Positions 1-9,088 of a stretch of DNA of 46,357 nt are shown piece by piece; the stretch's first letter is position 1, and every line of letters begins with the position of its first letter. This stretch comes from Natrialbaceae archaeon Tc-Br11_E2g14 (lineage in GTDB: Archaea > Halobacteriota > Halobacteria > Halobacteriales > Natrialbaceae): NCBI GenBank assembly GCA_001564275.1, contig LKND01000010.1:1-46357 (forward strand), in the 5' to 3' direction. Both the position numbers and the translations under genes were made by a program. The notes under the pieces are model-generated. The model saw nothing but the letters and a program-made list of their open reading frames with translations, had not been told where the DNA came from and did no database searches.

Positions 1-1648
1 GGGAGTTGTGACGCGGCGTGATCGGCTGGTAGCGCCACTGGACCGACCGGTTCGTCGCCGTGACCGAGCCGCGACTCTCGTGGTTCGTCGCCGCGGGCAA
101 CAAGATGATGCCGTCTTCGCGCTCGGGAAGCGAGCCGTGGAGCCCCGGGAACGGATCGACGCCGATGACGACCTCGACGTTTTCCATGGCCGCCTTGAGC
201 CGCTTCATCTCGCTGATCGAGTTCAGCGAGTGCCCCCAGACCACGAGCGCTTTGACCTGCTCGGGCTGGTACAGCTCGCCCTTCCGCTCGTCGTCGTCGA
301 GTGCCCCCTCGAACCAACGGCTAACCGTCAGGCCGTTTTTCTCCATCAACTCCTGGGACTCGAAGCGCTCGAGCATGTCCTCGTAGCTGGTCGAGCCGCT
401 GGTACTCGGCGTCCGATCCCAGACGTTCGACCAGTGTTCCCAGGCGCCCCGGTCGAGGCCGTAGTACGCGGGCAGGTTGTGCGACAGGATACAGACGTCG
501 GTCGCCCCCTGCACGTTGTCGTGGCCACGGACCGGATTGTTCCCCCCGCCGGGCTGTCCCGTGTGTCCGAGCGCCAGATTGAGGATCGCGTACGAACGAA
601 TGTTCTGTGTGCCGACGGTGTGCTGGGTGGATCCCATCGACCACTCGACGGTGCTCACGTCGGATTCGACGAGCGTCTCGGCGATCTCTTTCAGTTCCTC
701 GACCGGCACCCAGGTGATGTCCTCGACCGTCTCGAGGTCGTAGTCGGCGATCGTCTCCTTGGCGTCCGCCCACCGGTAGACCCGTGACTCGAGGAACGCC
801 TCGTCGTGTGCCTCGAGGTTGTAGACGATGTGATAGAGCAATCCGTTGATGAAGGCGATGTCCGTCCCGGGCCGGAATCGGGCGAAGGTATCGGCGTGGG
901 CCGCCGTCTTCGAGAACCGTGGCTCGGCGACGATGACCGTGCCGCCGTTTTTCTTGGCCTGCTGGACGTACCGCATCATGACGGGATGAGCCTCGGCTGG
1001 ATTGTGCCCGATGATGAGATTCGCGTCGGCGTTGGCGACGTCGTTGACCGACTGGGTCATCGCCCCGTAGCCCCAGGTGTTCGCCAGTCCGGCGACCGTC
1101 GTGGAGTGACAGATTCTGGCCTGGTGATCGACGTTATTCGTCCCGTAGAAGGCCGCCAGCTTGCGGAACATGTAGGCCTCTTCGTTGCCGATCTTGGCCG
1201 ATCCCATCCACATGGTGCTGTCGGGGCCGTACTCCTCACGGACTCGGTCGAGTTCGTCGGCGACTTCCGACATCGCCTCCTCCCAATCGAGTCGGACCCA
1301 CTCACCCTCTTCTTTCTTCATCGGCTCCTTGAGCCGCCGTTCGGAGTTGACGGTCTGACTCAGACTGGCCCCCTTCGAACAGAGTCCACCCTGATTGATC
1401 GGATGGTCGTCCCAGGACTCCTGGCCGAGGATTGCGTCGTTTTCGACGACCATTTTGAGCCCACAGCCCACCGCACAGTGTGAACAGATGGTTTTGATCT
1501 CGTCTATTTCGGTCGGCGTGTCACCTCCCTCGGAACGTGTCTGTTCGACCAGGGTTCGGCCCCCGATCCCTGCTGTCAGCGCTGCGACACCACCGATCTT
1601 CATGAAGTCACGGCGCTCGACATCTAACGATCCTTGTAGCTGTCGCAT
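1..1648 (-). CDS. Formate dehydrogenase-type molybdopterin oxidoreductase, alpha subunit (3' part outside window)
   Basis: Read on the minus strand from ATG at 1648, open to the window edge: 549 codons of a protein that in the FdnG/FdoG family is about 1,000 residues. It starts with a Tat signal (ERRDFMKIGG, then a hydrophobic stretch), so the catalytic subunit probably acts outside the membrane. Next comes the 4Fe-4S motif CSHCAVGCGL, with the fourth Cys in GGLCSKGAS. The block NNVDHQARICHSTTVAGL aligns with the FdnG active-site block, with Cys where E. coli has selenocysteine; Cys-type enzymes are known. GAMTQSVNDVANADANLI and AEPRFSKTAAHADTFARF are further FdnG-like segments. Likely reaction: formate oxidation to CO2 with electrons passed to an iron-sulfur partner encoded to the left. 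Nitrate reductase and other family members fit less well. Substrate is inferred from the active-site block. Confidence 0.88.
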   Translation of the reverse strand, partial: MRQLQGSLDVERRDFMKIGGVAALTAGIGGRTLVEQTRSEGGDTPTEIDEIKTICSHCAVGCGLKMVVENDAILGQESWDDHPINQGGLCSKGASLSQTVNSERRLKEPMKKEEGEWVRLDWEEAMSEVADELDRVREEYGPDSTMWMGSAKIGNEEAYMFRKLAAFYGTNNVDHQARICHSTTVAGLANTWGYGAMTQSVNDVANADANLIIGHNPAEAHPVMMRYVQQAKKNGGTVIVAEPRFSKTAAHADTFARFRPGTDIAFINGLLYHIVYNLEAHDEAFLESRVYRWADAKETIADYDLETVEDITWVPVEELKEIAETLVESDVSTVEWSMGSTQHTVGTQNIRSYAILNLALGHTGQPGGGNNPVRGHDNVQGATDVCILSHNLPAYYGLDRGAWEHWSNVWDRTPSTSGSTSYEDMLERFESQELMEKNGLTVSRWFEGALDDDERKGELYQPEQVKALVVWGHSLNSISEMKRLKAAMENVEVVIGVDPFPGLHGSLPEREDGIILLPAATNHESRGSVTATNRSVQWRYQPITPRHNS

Positions 1649-1699
1649 AGCGATAAATTGGAATAGGCGTCGATTAGGTCATTATCTGGATTACTTGAG

Positions 1700-1714
1700 G
1701 GCTTATATACATAA
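1700..1714 (-). promoter_or_regulatory. TATA box of the formate dehydrogenase-type gene
   Basis: On the minus strand the AT-rich stretch reads GTATATAAGC (1701-1710). A start about 27 bases downstream would be near 1680, giving a leader of about 30 bases before ATG 1648. The divergent spacer to the PAP2 gene (1649-1871) is much more AT-rich than the rest of the window and could hold control sites for both genes. Confidence 0.5.
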
Positions 1715-1871
1715 TGCTAAATACCGATAGAACCGGTATCGAAAGCAATGTGGAATAACCCCCCTTCTGTTGGGGAATTATTGGATCGATTGATCGAGCC
1801 TGTCATTGCCCCACCAGTGAGCGACAATCCCAACCTTTGACTATAATTCGCACAGTAGGCCGAGACACCGC

Positions 1872-2828
1872 ATGATCGAGGACACGCCACTGTGGGATGA
1901 GTCGGTCAACGAGACCGTCCGTGATGGCGTCGGACCGCTCGTACCGCTATTCGAACTCTTGACGCATCTCGGTGATGGTGCGTTACTGTTAGTCACAGGG
2001 GTCCTGATCTACTGGTTCGGCGGCCGTCGGTCGCCTCGAGAGCGGGCGTTCGTGATTGCGGTTGGGACGGCCGCACTCGCCCTCTCGGCCGGTATGAAGG
2101 GCGTCATCCAGATACCGCGACCGACGCTAGCGTTCGCAGCCGTCGACTACCCGGGATACACGTTCCCGAGTGCACACGCCATGGGTAGTGCGGCGTTCTA
2201 CGGCGCAATCGCGGTGACGATGAAGCGGGGTCGACTCGGGTGGCGTCTCGCCGGGGCTGCGGTGCTGGTGGCGATCATCGCGCTCTCGCGGGTCGTGATC
2301 GGCGTTCACTACCCCGGTGACGTTCTGGTAGGAGCGGTCCTCGGCTTCGGGTTGGTTGGTATCGGGCTCTGGGTTCGACAGGAGGGACTGTTCGATCCGG
2401 GGGCGATGTTCGCGCTGGCGACGGTCATCTCGCTGGTCGCGGTCGCGCTTGGGTCGCGGGTGTTCGTGAGCCTCACGATCGGGGCGTCGGCCGGTGGCAT
2501 GGTCGGCTGGCACCTGGTTCGGGGGCGGACGACGACCACCTCGGGTGCGGCGATTCTGGTCGTTGGCGGGATCGGATTGCTCGGTCTCGTGACTCTCCGC
2601 ACGATCTCGTCGGTGGTGGGTGCGCCGGGCGTCGGGAGCCCACCGTCGGAACTTCTATTTATCGGGGAAGTCCTTGGCTACGCGATACTGACAGCGCTCG
2701 TGTTGCTCGCGCCGGCGATAGCCGTGAGAGTCGAGGACCACGCGATGGTTCGATCGATCCAGCAAACGTTACCGTTCCGCGGGCGCATCGTCGAACCGGC
2801 TGGCTTCGAACTCGAGACTGACGATTGA
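1872..2828 (+). CDS. PAP2-family membrane phosphatase
   Basis: 318-residue integral membrane protein of the PAP2 / type 2 phosphatidic acid phosphatase family. All three motifs are visible: K76-x6-R83-P84 (KGVIQIPRP), P99-S-A-H102, and S139-R140-x5-H146-x3-D150 (SRVVIGVHYPGD). H102 and H146 are the expected catalytic pair, one forming the phospho-enzyme. Hydrophobic segments surround the core and continue beyond it (about 155-260), so the protein has an extra C-terminal membrane half. Family members dephosphorylate lipid phosphates or polyprenyl diphosphates; the substrate cannot be told here. It is divergently transcribed from the formate dehydrogenase-type gene and ends 60 bases before a DMT transporter. 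A soluble phosphatase is ruled out by the membrane segments. Confidence 0.85.
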   Translation: MIEDTPLWDESVNETVRDGVGPLVPLFELLTHLGDGALLLVTGVLIYWFGGRRSPRERAFVIAVGTAALALSAGMKGVIQIPRPTLAFAAVDYPGYTFPSAHAMGSAAFYGAIAVTMKRGRLGWRLAGAAVLVAIIALSRVVIGVHYPGDVLVGAVLGFGLVGIGLWVRQEGLFDPGAMFALATVISLVAVALGSRVFVSLTIGASAGGMVGWHLVRGRTTTTSGAAILVVGGIGLLGLVTLRTISSVVGAPGVGSPPSELLFIGEVLGYAILTALVLLAPAIAVRVEDHAMVRSIQQTLPFRGRIVEPAGFELETDD

Positions 2829-2888
2829 TCGGAACGACTACGTCGCCGGAATCGCAGCCTCTATTGACGCCCTACTGAAAGAGTCGGT

Positions 2889-3809
2889 GTGGGCCGATCC
2901 CGACCGCTTGATGTGGCGATGTTCGCCGTCCTGGCGACGCTCTGGGGACTGTCGTTTCCGGCAATTGCTGTTGGACTCGAGGAGCTGCCACCGCTGCTAT
3001 TCGCGGCGTTTCGGTACGACGTTGCCGCAGTCCTCTTGCTCGCCGTGGCGGTCGTGCGGGTAGACGACTGGTGGCCTCGAGGTCGACGGAATCTACTTGC
3101 CATCGCTGGTGGTGGGGTCTTCATGATCGCTGGCAACGGGTTGTTGTTCGTCGGTCAGCAGACAGTTCCCTCGGGTGTGGCGGCTATTTTGCAGGGGTTG
3201 GTGCCCATCGCAACTTCCCTGTGGGCGTTGCTCTTGCTCGGAGAGCGGCTGTCGGGGGCGGGTGCAGTGGGTGTCTGTGTCGGCTTTCTCGGCGTCGGGT
3301 TCGTTATCCAGCCGGATCCGTCGAATCTCCTTGCGGGTGACACTGTCGGTCGGCTTATCATCGTGGTGCAGGTGACGAGTGTAGCCCTGGGCGGAGTGAT
3401 CGTGCAACGGGCGCGACCGACGATTCATCGACTCTCGCTGACGGGCTGGTCGATGCTTGTCGGCGCGGTGATCTTGCATCTCATTAGCCTCGGTGTGGGG
3501 GAGGGCCAGCACGTCAGCGACGTCACCGCTATCGGATTTGGTATGGTACTCTACCTCGGCATCTTTTCGACAGCTATCGCTTTCCTGATCTATTTCACCA
3601 TTCTCGAGGAACACGGGGCGTTCGAGGCGGCTCTGGTGGCGTACCTGGTGCCCATTGTTGCGACAATTGCGGGCGTGTTCGTGCTCGGGGAGTCGATCGG
3701 CTTGCTGACGTTCGTCGGCTTTGGATTCGTCGCCCTCGGGTTCGCGCTGCTGAAGCGCCGAGCCCTCGCCGAGTTTTTCGGTGCGGCACCGACACCGATT
3801 CGGGACTGA
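2889..3809 (+). CDS. DMT superfamily (EamA) transporter
   Basis: 306-residue hydrophobic protein with the two-fold EamA repeat: about ten membrane helices in two halves (about 8-135 and 150-292). The first helix shows the typical LATLWGLSFPAIAVGLEELP, and the end of the first half shows LLLGERLSGAGAVGVCVGF, repeated in the second half as FVLGESIGLLTFVGFGFVAL. The family exports metabolites or amino acids; no substrate can be assigned. The longest frame starts with GTG at 2889; a later in-frame ATG (MFAVLATLWG) is possible but would shorten the N-terminus before helix 1. It lies 60 bases after the PAP2 gene in the same direction, so cotranscription is possible. Confidence 0.83.
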   Translation: MGRSRPLDVAMFAVLATLWGLSFPAIAVGLEELPPLLFAAFRYDVAAVLLLAVAVVRVDDWWPRGRRNLLAIAGGGVFMIAGNGLLFVGQQTVPSGVAAILQGLVPIATSLWALLLLGERLSGAGAVGVCVGFLGVGFVIQPDPSNLLAGDTVGRLIIVVQVTSVALGGVIVQRARPTIHRLSLTGWSMLVGAVILHLISLGVGEGQHVSDVTAIGFGMVLYLGIFSTAIAFLIYFTILEEHGAFEAALVAYLVPIVATIAGVFVLGESIGLLTFVGFGFVALGFALLKRRALAEFFGAAPTPIRD

Positions 3810-3910
3810 TGGGGGCGGTACTGTCTCCTCCTCCCTGGGGCTCACGAGGCGATGGGCTCCGGGTTCGCTGTGGGGTCGAGCTGGCACAACATGTTCGTCA
3901 ACCAGACAGA

Positions 3911-3920
3911 TGGTTTAACA
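3911..3920 (+). promoter_or_regulatory. TATA box of the TFB gene
   Basis: GGTTTAACAC lies about 33 bases before ATG 3949, placing the transcription start about 7 bases before the start codon. The purine-rich GGAGAGG at 3937-3943 could serve as a ribosome site. Confidence 0.55.
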
Positions 3921-3948
3921 CGCCGCGTCACTTCCGGAGAGGTAAGCG

Positions 3949-4920
3949 ATGAGACGCCACACCCGCGAACGCGAGCGACCCGGGACCAAAACCGACGAAA
4001 CTACCTCGAGTTCGAGTCAGGAGGCGGTGCGGCGGTGCCCGGAGTGTGATTCCGAGGCGCTCTTGACCGACGACGGGAGTGGCGAAGTGAGCTGTGAGCA
4101 GTGTGGCCTCGTCATCGAGGAATCCCGCATCGATCGGGGACCGGAGTGGCGGGCGTTCAACCACTCCGAGCGGGAGAGTAAATCGCGCGTGGGGGCACCG
4201 ACGACCCAGACGATGCACGACAAGGGTCTGACGACGGCCATCGACTGGAAGGACAAGGACGCCTACGGACGCTCGCTCTCCTCGGAAAAGCGCAGCCAGA
4301 TGCACCGTCTGCGCAAGTGGCAAGAGCGGATTCGGACGAAGGACGCGGGCGAGCGCAACCTGCAGTTTGCTCTCTCAGAGATCGATCGGATGTCCTCGGC
4401 ACTGGGGATTCCACGATCGGTACGTGAGGTGGCGTGTATGCTCTATCGTCGAGCGCTCGAGGAGGACCTCATTCGCGGCCGGTCGATCGAGGGTGTGGCG
4501 ACCTCGGCGCTGTATGCGGCCTGCCGGATGGAGGGAATTCCCCGCAGTCTCGAGGAGGTCGCGGGTGTCTCGCGGGTCGACCGCAAGGAAATCGGCCGGA
4601 CGTACCGTTACATCGCCCAGGAACTGGGACTCGGGATGGAGCCGGTCGATCCGAAGAAGTACGTCCCGCGATTTTGTTCGGAACTCGAGTTGACCGAGGA
4701 GGTCCAGTCGAAGGCGAACGAGATCATCGACGTCACGAGCGAGAAGGGGCTGCTGTCCGGGAAATCGCCGACGGGGTATGCGGCGGCAGCCATCTACGCG
4801 GCCTCGCTGCTGTGTAACGAGAAGAAGACCCAGCGTGAAGTGGCCAACGTCGCACAGGTGACCGAAGTCACGATCCGCAACCGCTACCAGGAACAGATCG
4901 AAGCGATCGGGCTGTACTGA
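3949..4920 (+). CDS. tfb: Transcription initiation factor IIB (TFB)
   Basis: 323-residue archaeal TFB, which bridges TBP on the promoter and RNA polymerase. An N-terminal zinc ribbon has Cys30, Cys33, Cys49 and Cys52 (CPECD..., CEQCG). The B-finger/linker follows ([18 protein letters not shown], residues about 66-85), then two cyclin-like repeats (about 125-205 and 220-310); [17 protein letters not shown] and [18 protein letters not shown] are equivalent positions in the two. The length is normal and nothing is missing. Haloarchaea usually carry several TFBs; this one has an intact core and a charged N-terminal extension of about 25 residues. It stands alone, with 211 bases to the next gene. 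Confidence 0.96.
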   Translation: MRRHTRERERPGTKTDETTSSSSQEAVRRCPECDSEALLTDDGSGEVSCEQCGLVIEESRIDRGPEWRAFNHSERESKSRVGAPTTQTMHDKGLTTAIDWKDKDAYGRSLSSEKRSQMHRLRKWQERIRTKDAGERNLQFALSEIDRMSSALGIPRSVREVACMLYRRALEEDLIRGRSIEGVATSALYAACRMEGIPRSLEEVAGVSRVDRKEIGRTYRYIAQELGLGMEPVDPKKYVPRFCSELELTEEVQSKANEIIDVTSEKGLLSGKSPTGYAAAAIYAASLLCNEKKTQREVANVAQVTEVTIRNRYQEQIEAIGLY

Positions 4921-5097
4921 TCGCCGGTCTCGTCGTCAGCAGCATGTTTCCCACCCGAGCCGGCATCGGTTCGTTTTATCGATAGTTCAGGCCCGCCGTC
5001 GAGACCACTCCCCCGATGGAACCGCTGTCTGTGTCGCCGCTCGTGGCGACTCCGGCGTTGGCCCCTCTCCTACCAGATAAAATATATGTGTCTGACA

Positions 5098-5108
5098 TAC
5101 GTTTAAGT
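5098..5108 (+). promoter_or_regulatory. TATA box of the smc operon
   Basis: ACGTTTAAGTG is centred about 28 bases before ATG 5132, the spacing of a leaderless archaeal transcript. A second AT-rich stretch (AAAATATATG, 5079-5088) lies just upstream. No similar box precedes smc itself, so smc and scpA are probably read from here. Confidence 0.6.
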
Positions 5109-5131
5109 GTCGAGCACGGTCGTTAGTATGT

Positions 5132-5443
5132 ATGTCGAAGAATCGTGTCGAGCGACTCGAGGCGACCGTTCAGGAGCTGGAATCGACCGTCGAAGGCCTG
5201 ACAGAGGAACTGGTGGAATCGAAAGAGCGCATCCGTGTCCTCGAGGCCGAACTCGACACCGAAATCCCCACGCGCGTTCCGGACCGTCGCGGGACGACCA
5301 TCGAGGTCGAAGAGGCCGATGGCGATACCGAGACGCCCGAAGCGGCCCAGAACGACGTTGCCGAAGCGGCCGAGGCTGCGGGCGAGGACACCACGGAGTC
5401 CGAACCAGAAGACTCAGGTACCGACGACATTATCGTGGCATAA
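5132..5443 (+). CDS. Small acidic coiled-coil protein upstream of smc
   Basis: 103-residue protein. Residues 3-45 form a heptad-rich coiled coil (VERLEATVQELESTVEGLTE onward). The rest is a disordered, very acidic tail ending in DDIIVA. It is the first gene of a plus-strand run: 63 bases to smc, with no separate promoter seen. The start at 5132 fits the TATA box; an ATG at 5128 is in another frame. Position suggests a role with SMC, perhaps chromosome organisation, but this is only context. I do not recognise a characterised family. Confidence 0.75.
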   Translation: MSKNRVERLEATVQELESTVEGLTEELVESKERIRVLEAELDTEIPTRVPDRRGTTIEVEEADGDTETPEAAQNDVAEAAEAAGEDTTESEPEDSGTDDIIVA

Positions 5444-5506
5444 CTCGTCGGAGGCCCTAACGGCGATCGACCCTTTCGGGCCGACACGGTTGACGGAGAT
5501 TCCAGC

Positions 5507-8500
5507 ATGCACATCAAGGCACTCGTCCTCGACAATTTCAAGAGCTTCGGTCGGAAGACGAAGATACCGTTTTACGAGGACTTCACCGTCGTCACGGGGC
5601 CAAACGGCTCCGGGAAGTCGAACATCATCGACGCCGTCCTCTTCGCGCTCGGTCTGGCCAGAACGCGTGGCATCCGGGCCGAGAAGCTGACCGACCTGAT
5701 ATACAACCCTGGGCACGACGGTGGCGACGACTCGGCGGCCCCCAACGAAGCCGTCGTGGAGGTCGTCCTCGACAACAGCGACGAGACGCTTACCCGCTCT
5801 CAGGTCATCAACGCCGCGGGGAGCGAGGACGTCGGCGACTGTGCGGAGATTCGCATCCGCCGACGGATCAAACGAACCGAGGACAACTACTACTCCTATT
5901 ACTACCTGAACGATCGCTCGGTGAACCTCTCGGACATCCAGGATCTGCTGGCACAGGCCGGCGTCGCTCCGGAGGGATACAACGTCGTCATGCAGGGAGA
6001 CGTGACCGAGATCATCAACATGACGCCGTACAACCGTCGACAGATCATCGACGAGATCGCCGGCGTCGCCGAGTTCGACGCAAAAAAAGAAGACGCCTTC
6101 GAGGAACTCGAGGTCGTCCAGGAACGCATCGACGAGGCCCAGTTGCGCATCGAGGAGAAGCGAACGCGCCTCGAGCAGCTCGCAGACGAACGCCGGATCG
6201 CGATGCGGTATCGTCGTCTCCGTCGGGAACGGGACGAGTACGAGGGGTACCTGAAGGCGAGCGAACTCGAGGACAAACGCGAGGAACTCGAGCGCGTCGA
6301 GTCGAGAGTCGAGGACCTCGAGGAAGCCCTCGAGGACCGCCAGCGAGAACTCGACGAACGGCAGGGGAAGGTCCTGCGTCTCGAGGAGGATCTCGAGGAC
6401 CTCAACGCGGAAATCGAGCGCAAGGGCGAAGACGAGCAGTTGCGAATCAAAAGCGAGATCGAGTCGATCAAAGGGGACATCTCACGGCTCGGGGATACCA
6501 TCGAGGCCACGACCGAGCGCATCGACGAGGCCGAGTCGAACCGCCGTGAGGCGTTCGTCCAGATCGATCGCAAGCAAGAGCAGGTGAGCGATCTCGAAGA
6601 CGAGATGCGCGAACACAAACTCGAGAAGGCCTCGCTGAAGGGCGAGATCCAGGAGCGTGAGGCCGAGGTCGAACGGCTCGAGGCCGAAGTCGACGCGGTC
6701 GACACCGAGTACGACGAGGTGAAAGCCGACCTGCGCGAGCGCAAGGCAGACCTCGAGGCGGCCAAGACCGAAAAGAACGATTTACAGCGCGAGCAAGACC
6801 GCTTACTCGACGAGGCGCGCCGGCGATCAAACGAGGTCGAGCAGACGGAAACCGAGATCGAGAGTCTGCGCGAGGAGATCCCCGAGATCGAAACCCAGCG
6901 GTCGGATCTGGAACGCGAACTCCAGAAGGCCGAGACCAATCGCGAGAACATCACGGAGGTGGTCGAGGATCTGCGCCAGGAAAAGCGGTCACTGCAGGCG
7001 GACCTCGAGGAGCTCGACGACGAACTCCAGGCGAAACAGGCCGAGTATGCGGAACTCGAGGCTAACGCCGGGGAGAGCGGCGATTCCTCCTACGGACGTG
7101 CGGTAACGACGATCCAGAACGCGGCGATCGAGGGCGTCCACGGCCCCGTCGCCGAACTCGGATCGGTTTCGGGTGAGTTCGCCGTGGCCTGTGAAACCGC
7201 CGCCGGTGGGCGGATGGCGAACGTCGTCGTCGACGACGACGTGATCGGCCAGCAGTGTATCGAGCACCTCAAGTCGCGCAACGCCGGCCGGGCGACGTTC
7301 CTGCCGATGACGGAGATGCGCACGCGGGGGCTACCGAACGCACCGAGCGACCCCGGGGTCGTCGACTTCGCCTACAACCTGGTCGATTTCGACGACCAGT
7401 ACGCCGGCATCTTCTCGTACGTCCTCGGGGACACCCTCGTCGTCGAGGACATCGAGACGGCCCGGGCGTACATGGGCGACTACCGGATGGTCACGCTCGA
7501 CGGCGACCTCGTCGAGAAGACCGGGGCGATGACCGGTGGCTCCCGAAAGGGCTCGCGGTATTCGTTTTCGGCGAGCGGGAAGGGGCAACTCGAGCGCGTC
7601 GCCAGCCAGATCACGACGCTGCAGGACCGACGTGAAGGCGTCCGCGAGGAGGTGCGAAGCGTCGAGGAACGCCTCGACGACGCTCGGGATCGACAGACCG
7701 ACGCCACTGACGAGGTTCGATCGATCGAGACCGAACGCGACAGACTGGGCGAGGAACGCGACCGTCTCGAGGAGGAGATCGCCGGCAAAAAGGGTCGCCT
7801 CGAGGAACTCGAAGCCGAACGCGAGTCCGTCGACGAGCGGATGACGGAGATCGCTGGCGAGATCGAGGCCCAAACGGAGGCGATCGAGGCGATCGAGGCC
7901 GACATCACCGAACTCGAGCGGGAACTGGCCGACTCGAAGATTCCGGAACTCACCGCCGAGATCGACTCCTTGGAGGATGAGATCACCGAACGGGAGTCAC
8001 GGATGGATGCCATCGACAGCAAACTCAACGAGTTGAGCCTCGAGAAGCAGTACGCCGAGGACGCCATCGAGGATCTCCACGACGAGATCGAGACGGCCCA
8101 GAATCGGAAGGCGGAACTCGAGAGCAAAGTCGAGGGCTGTGAGGAGCGGATCGCCGAGAAGGAAGTGGAACTGGCCGCCAAACGCGAGGCCGTCGCCGAA
8201 CTCGAGGACGAACTGGCCGACCTCAAGGAATCGCGAGCCGAAATCAAGGAGACGGTCGCCGAGGCGCGGACTGAACGCGATCGACAACAGACCCGGGTGA
8301 ACGAGAAAGAGAGTACGCTCGAGGGCGCTCGCGAGAAGGCGGGTGCCCTCGAGTGGGAGATCGAGGCCCTCGAGGAGGACGTCGGCGAGTACGATCCCGA
8401 GGAGATCCCGGACCACGACACCGTCCTCGAGATGGTCGAGTTGCTCGAGGCGGACATGGAGTCGCTCGAACCGGTCAACATGCTGGCGATCGACGAGTAC

Positions 8501-9088
8501 GACGAGGTTCGTGCGGACCTGGATACGCTGGAAGCGGGCAAGGCGACACTGGTCGAGGAGGCAGACGGGATCCGCGATCGCATCGAGCAGTACGAGACGC
8601 AGAAAAAGCGGACGTTCATGGGCGCTTACGAGGCCATCGCCGGCCACTTCACGGAGATTTTCGAGAAGCTCTCGGAGGGGACCGGTAGCTTACACCTCGA
8701 GGACGAGTCGGATCCGTTCGAGGGTGGACTGACGATGAAGGCCCAACCCGGTGACAAACCGATCCAGCGGCTTGACGCGATGTCCGGTGGGGAGAAGTCC
8801 CTGACTGCGCTGGCGTTCATTTTTGCGATTCAGCGACACAACCCCGCCCCGTTTTACGCCCTCGACGAGGTCGACGCCTTCCTCGATGCGGTCAACGCCG
8901 AGCGTGTGGGGCAGATGGTCGACGAACTCGCCGGTCGGGCGCAGTTCGTGGTGGTGTCCCATCGGTCGGCCATGCTCGATCGCTCAGAACGGGCGATCGG
9001 TGTCACCATGCAACAGGACAACGTCTCGGCCGTGACGGGGATCGACCTGAGCGGCGAGGGCGAGCGTGAGGTGCCCGCCGATGACTAG
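5507..9088 (+). CDS. smc: Chromosome segregation ATPase SMC
   Basis: 1,193 residues, normal for a prokaryotic SMC. The N-terminal head has Walker A GPNGSGKS at 31-38 and the Q-loop region around NYYSYYYLNDR (about 125-135). Two long antiparallel coiled-coil arms flank a hinge at about 540-685 (HGPVAELGSVSGEFAVACET through VEKTGAMTGGSRKGSRYSF). The C-terminal head has the signature SGGEKSLTALA starting at residue 1093 and Walker B YALDEVDAFLD with Asp1120 and the catalytic Glu1121. The D-loop FLDAVNAER and H-loop VVVSHR follow. It acts with ScpA in DNA-loop extrusion and chromosome compaction. ATG 5507 is preceded by GGAG eight bases upstream. The stop codon lies inside the start of scpA, so the two are translationally coupled. 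Confidence 0.97.
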   Translation: MHIKALVLDNFKSFGRKTKIPFYEDFTVVTGPNGSGKSNIIDAVLFALGLARTRGIRAEKLTDLIYNPGHDGGDDSAAPNEAVVEVVLDNSDETLTRSQVINAAGSEDVGDCAEIRIRRRIKRTEDNYYSYYYLNDRSVNLSDIQDLLAQAGVAPEGYNVVMQGDVTEIINMTPYNRRQIIDEIAGVAEFDAKKEDAFEELEVVQERIDEAQLRIEEKRTRLEQLADERRIAMRYRRLRRERDEYEGYLKASELEDKREELERVESRVEDLEEALEDRQRELDERQGKVLRLEEDLEDLNAEIERKGEDEQLRIKSEIESIKGDISRLGDTIEATTERIDEAESNRREAFVQIDRKQEQVSDLEDEMREHKLEKASLKGEIQEREAEVERLEAEVDAVDTEYDEVKADLRERKADLEAAKTEKNDLQREQDRLLDEARRRSNEVEQTETEIESLREEIPEIETQRSDLERELQKAETNRENITEVVEDLRQEKRSLQADLEELDDELQAKQAEYAELEANAGESGDSSYGRAVTTIQNAAIEGVHGPVAELGSVSGEFAVACETAAGGRMANVVVDDDVIGQQCIEHLKSRNAGRATFLPMTEMRTRGLPNAPSDPGVVDFAYNLVDFDDQYAGIFSYVLGDTLVVEDIETARAYMGDYRMVTLDGDLVEKTGAMTGGSRKGSRYSFSASGKGQLERVASQITTLQDRREGVREEVRSVEERLDDARDRQTDATDEVRSIETERDRLGEERDRLEEEIAGKKGRLEELEAERESVDERMTEIAGEIEAQTEAIEAIEADITELERELADSKIPELTAEIDSLEDEITERESRMDAIDSKLNELSLEKQYAEDAIEDLHDEIETAQNRKAELESKVEGCEERIAEKEVELAAKREAVAELEDELADLKESRAEIKETVAEARTERDRQQTRVNEKESTLEGAREKAGALEWEIEALEEDVGEYDPEEIPDHDTVLEMVELLEADMESLEPVNMLAIDEYDEVRADLDTLEAGKATLVEEADGIRDRIEQYETQKKRTFMGAYEAIAGHFTEIFEKLSEGTGSLHLEDESDPFEGGLTMKAQPGDKPIQRLDAMSGGEKSLTALAFIFAIQRHNPAPFYALDEVDAFLDAVNAERVGQMVDELAGRAQFVVVSHRSAMLDRSERAIGVTMQQDNVSAVTGIDLSGEGEREVPADD

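Noticed and set aside
5902-6954. 350-codon minus-strand frame inside smc
   Set aside because: Ser/Arg-rich translation typical of the antisense of Glu-rich coiled-coil codons.
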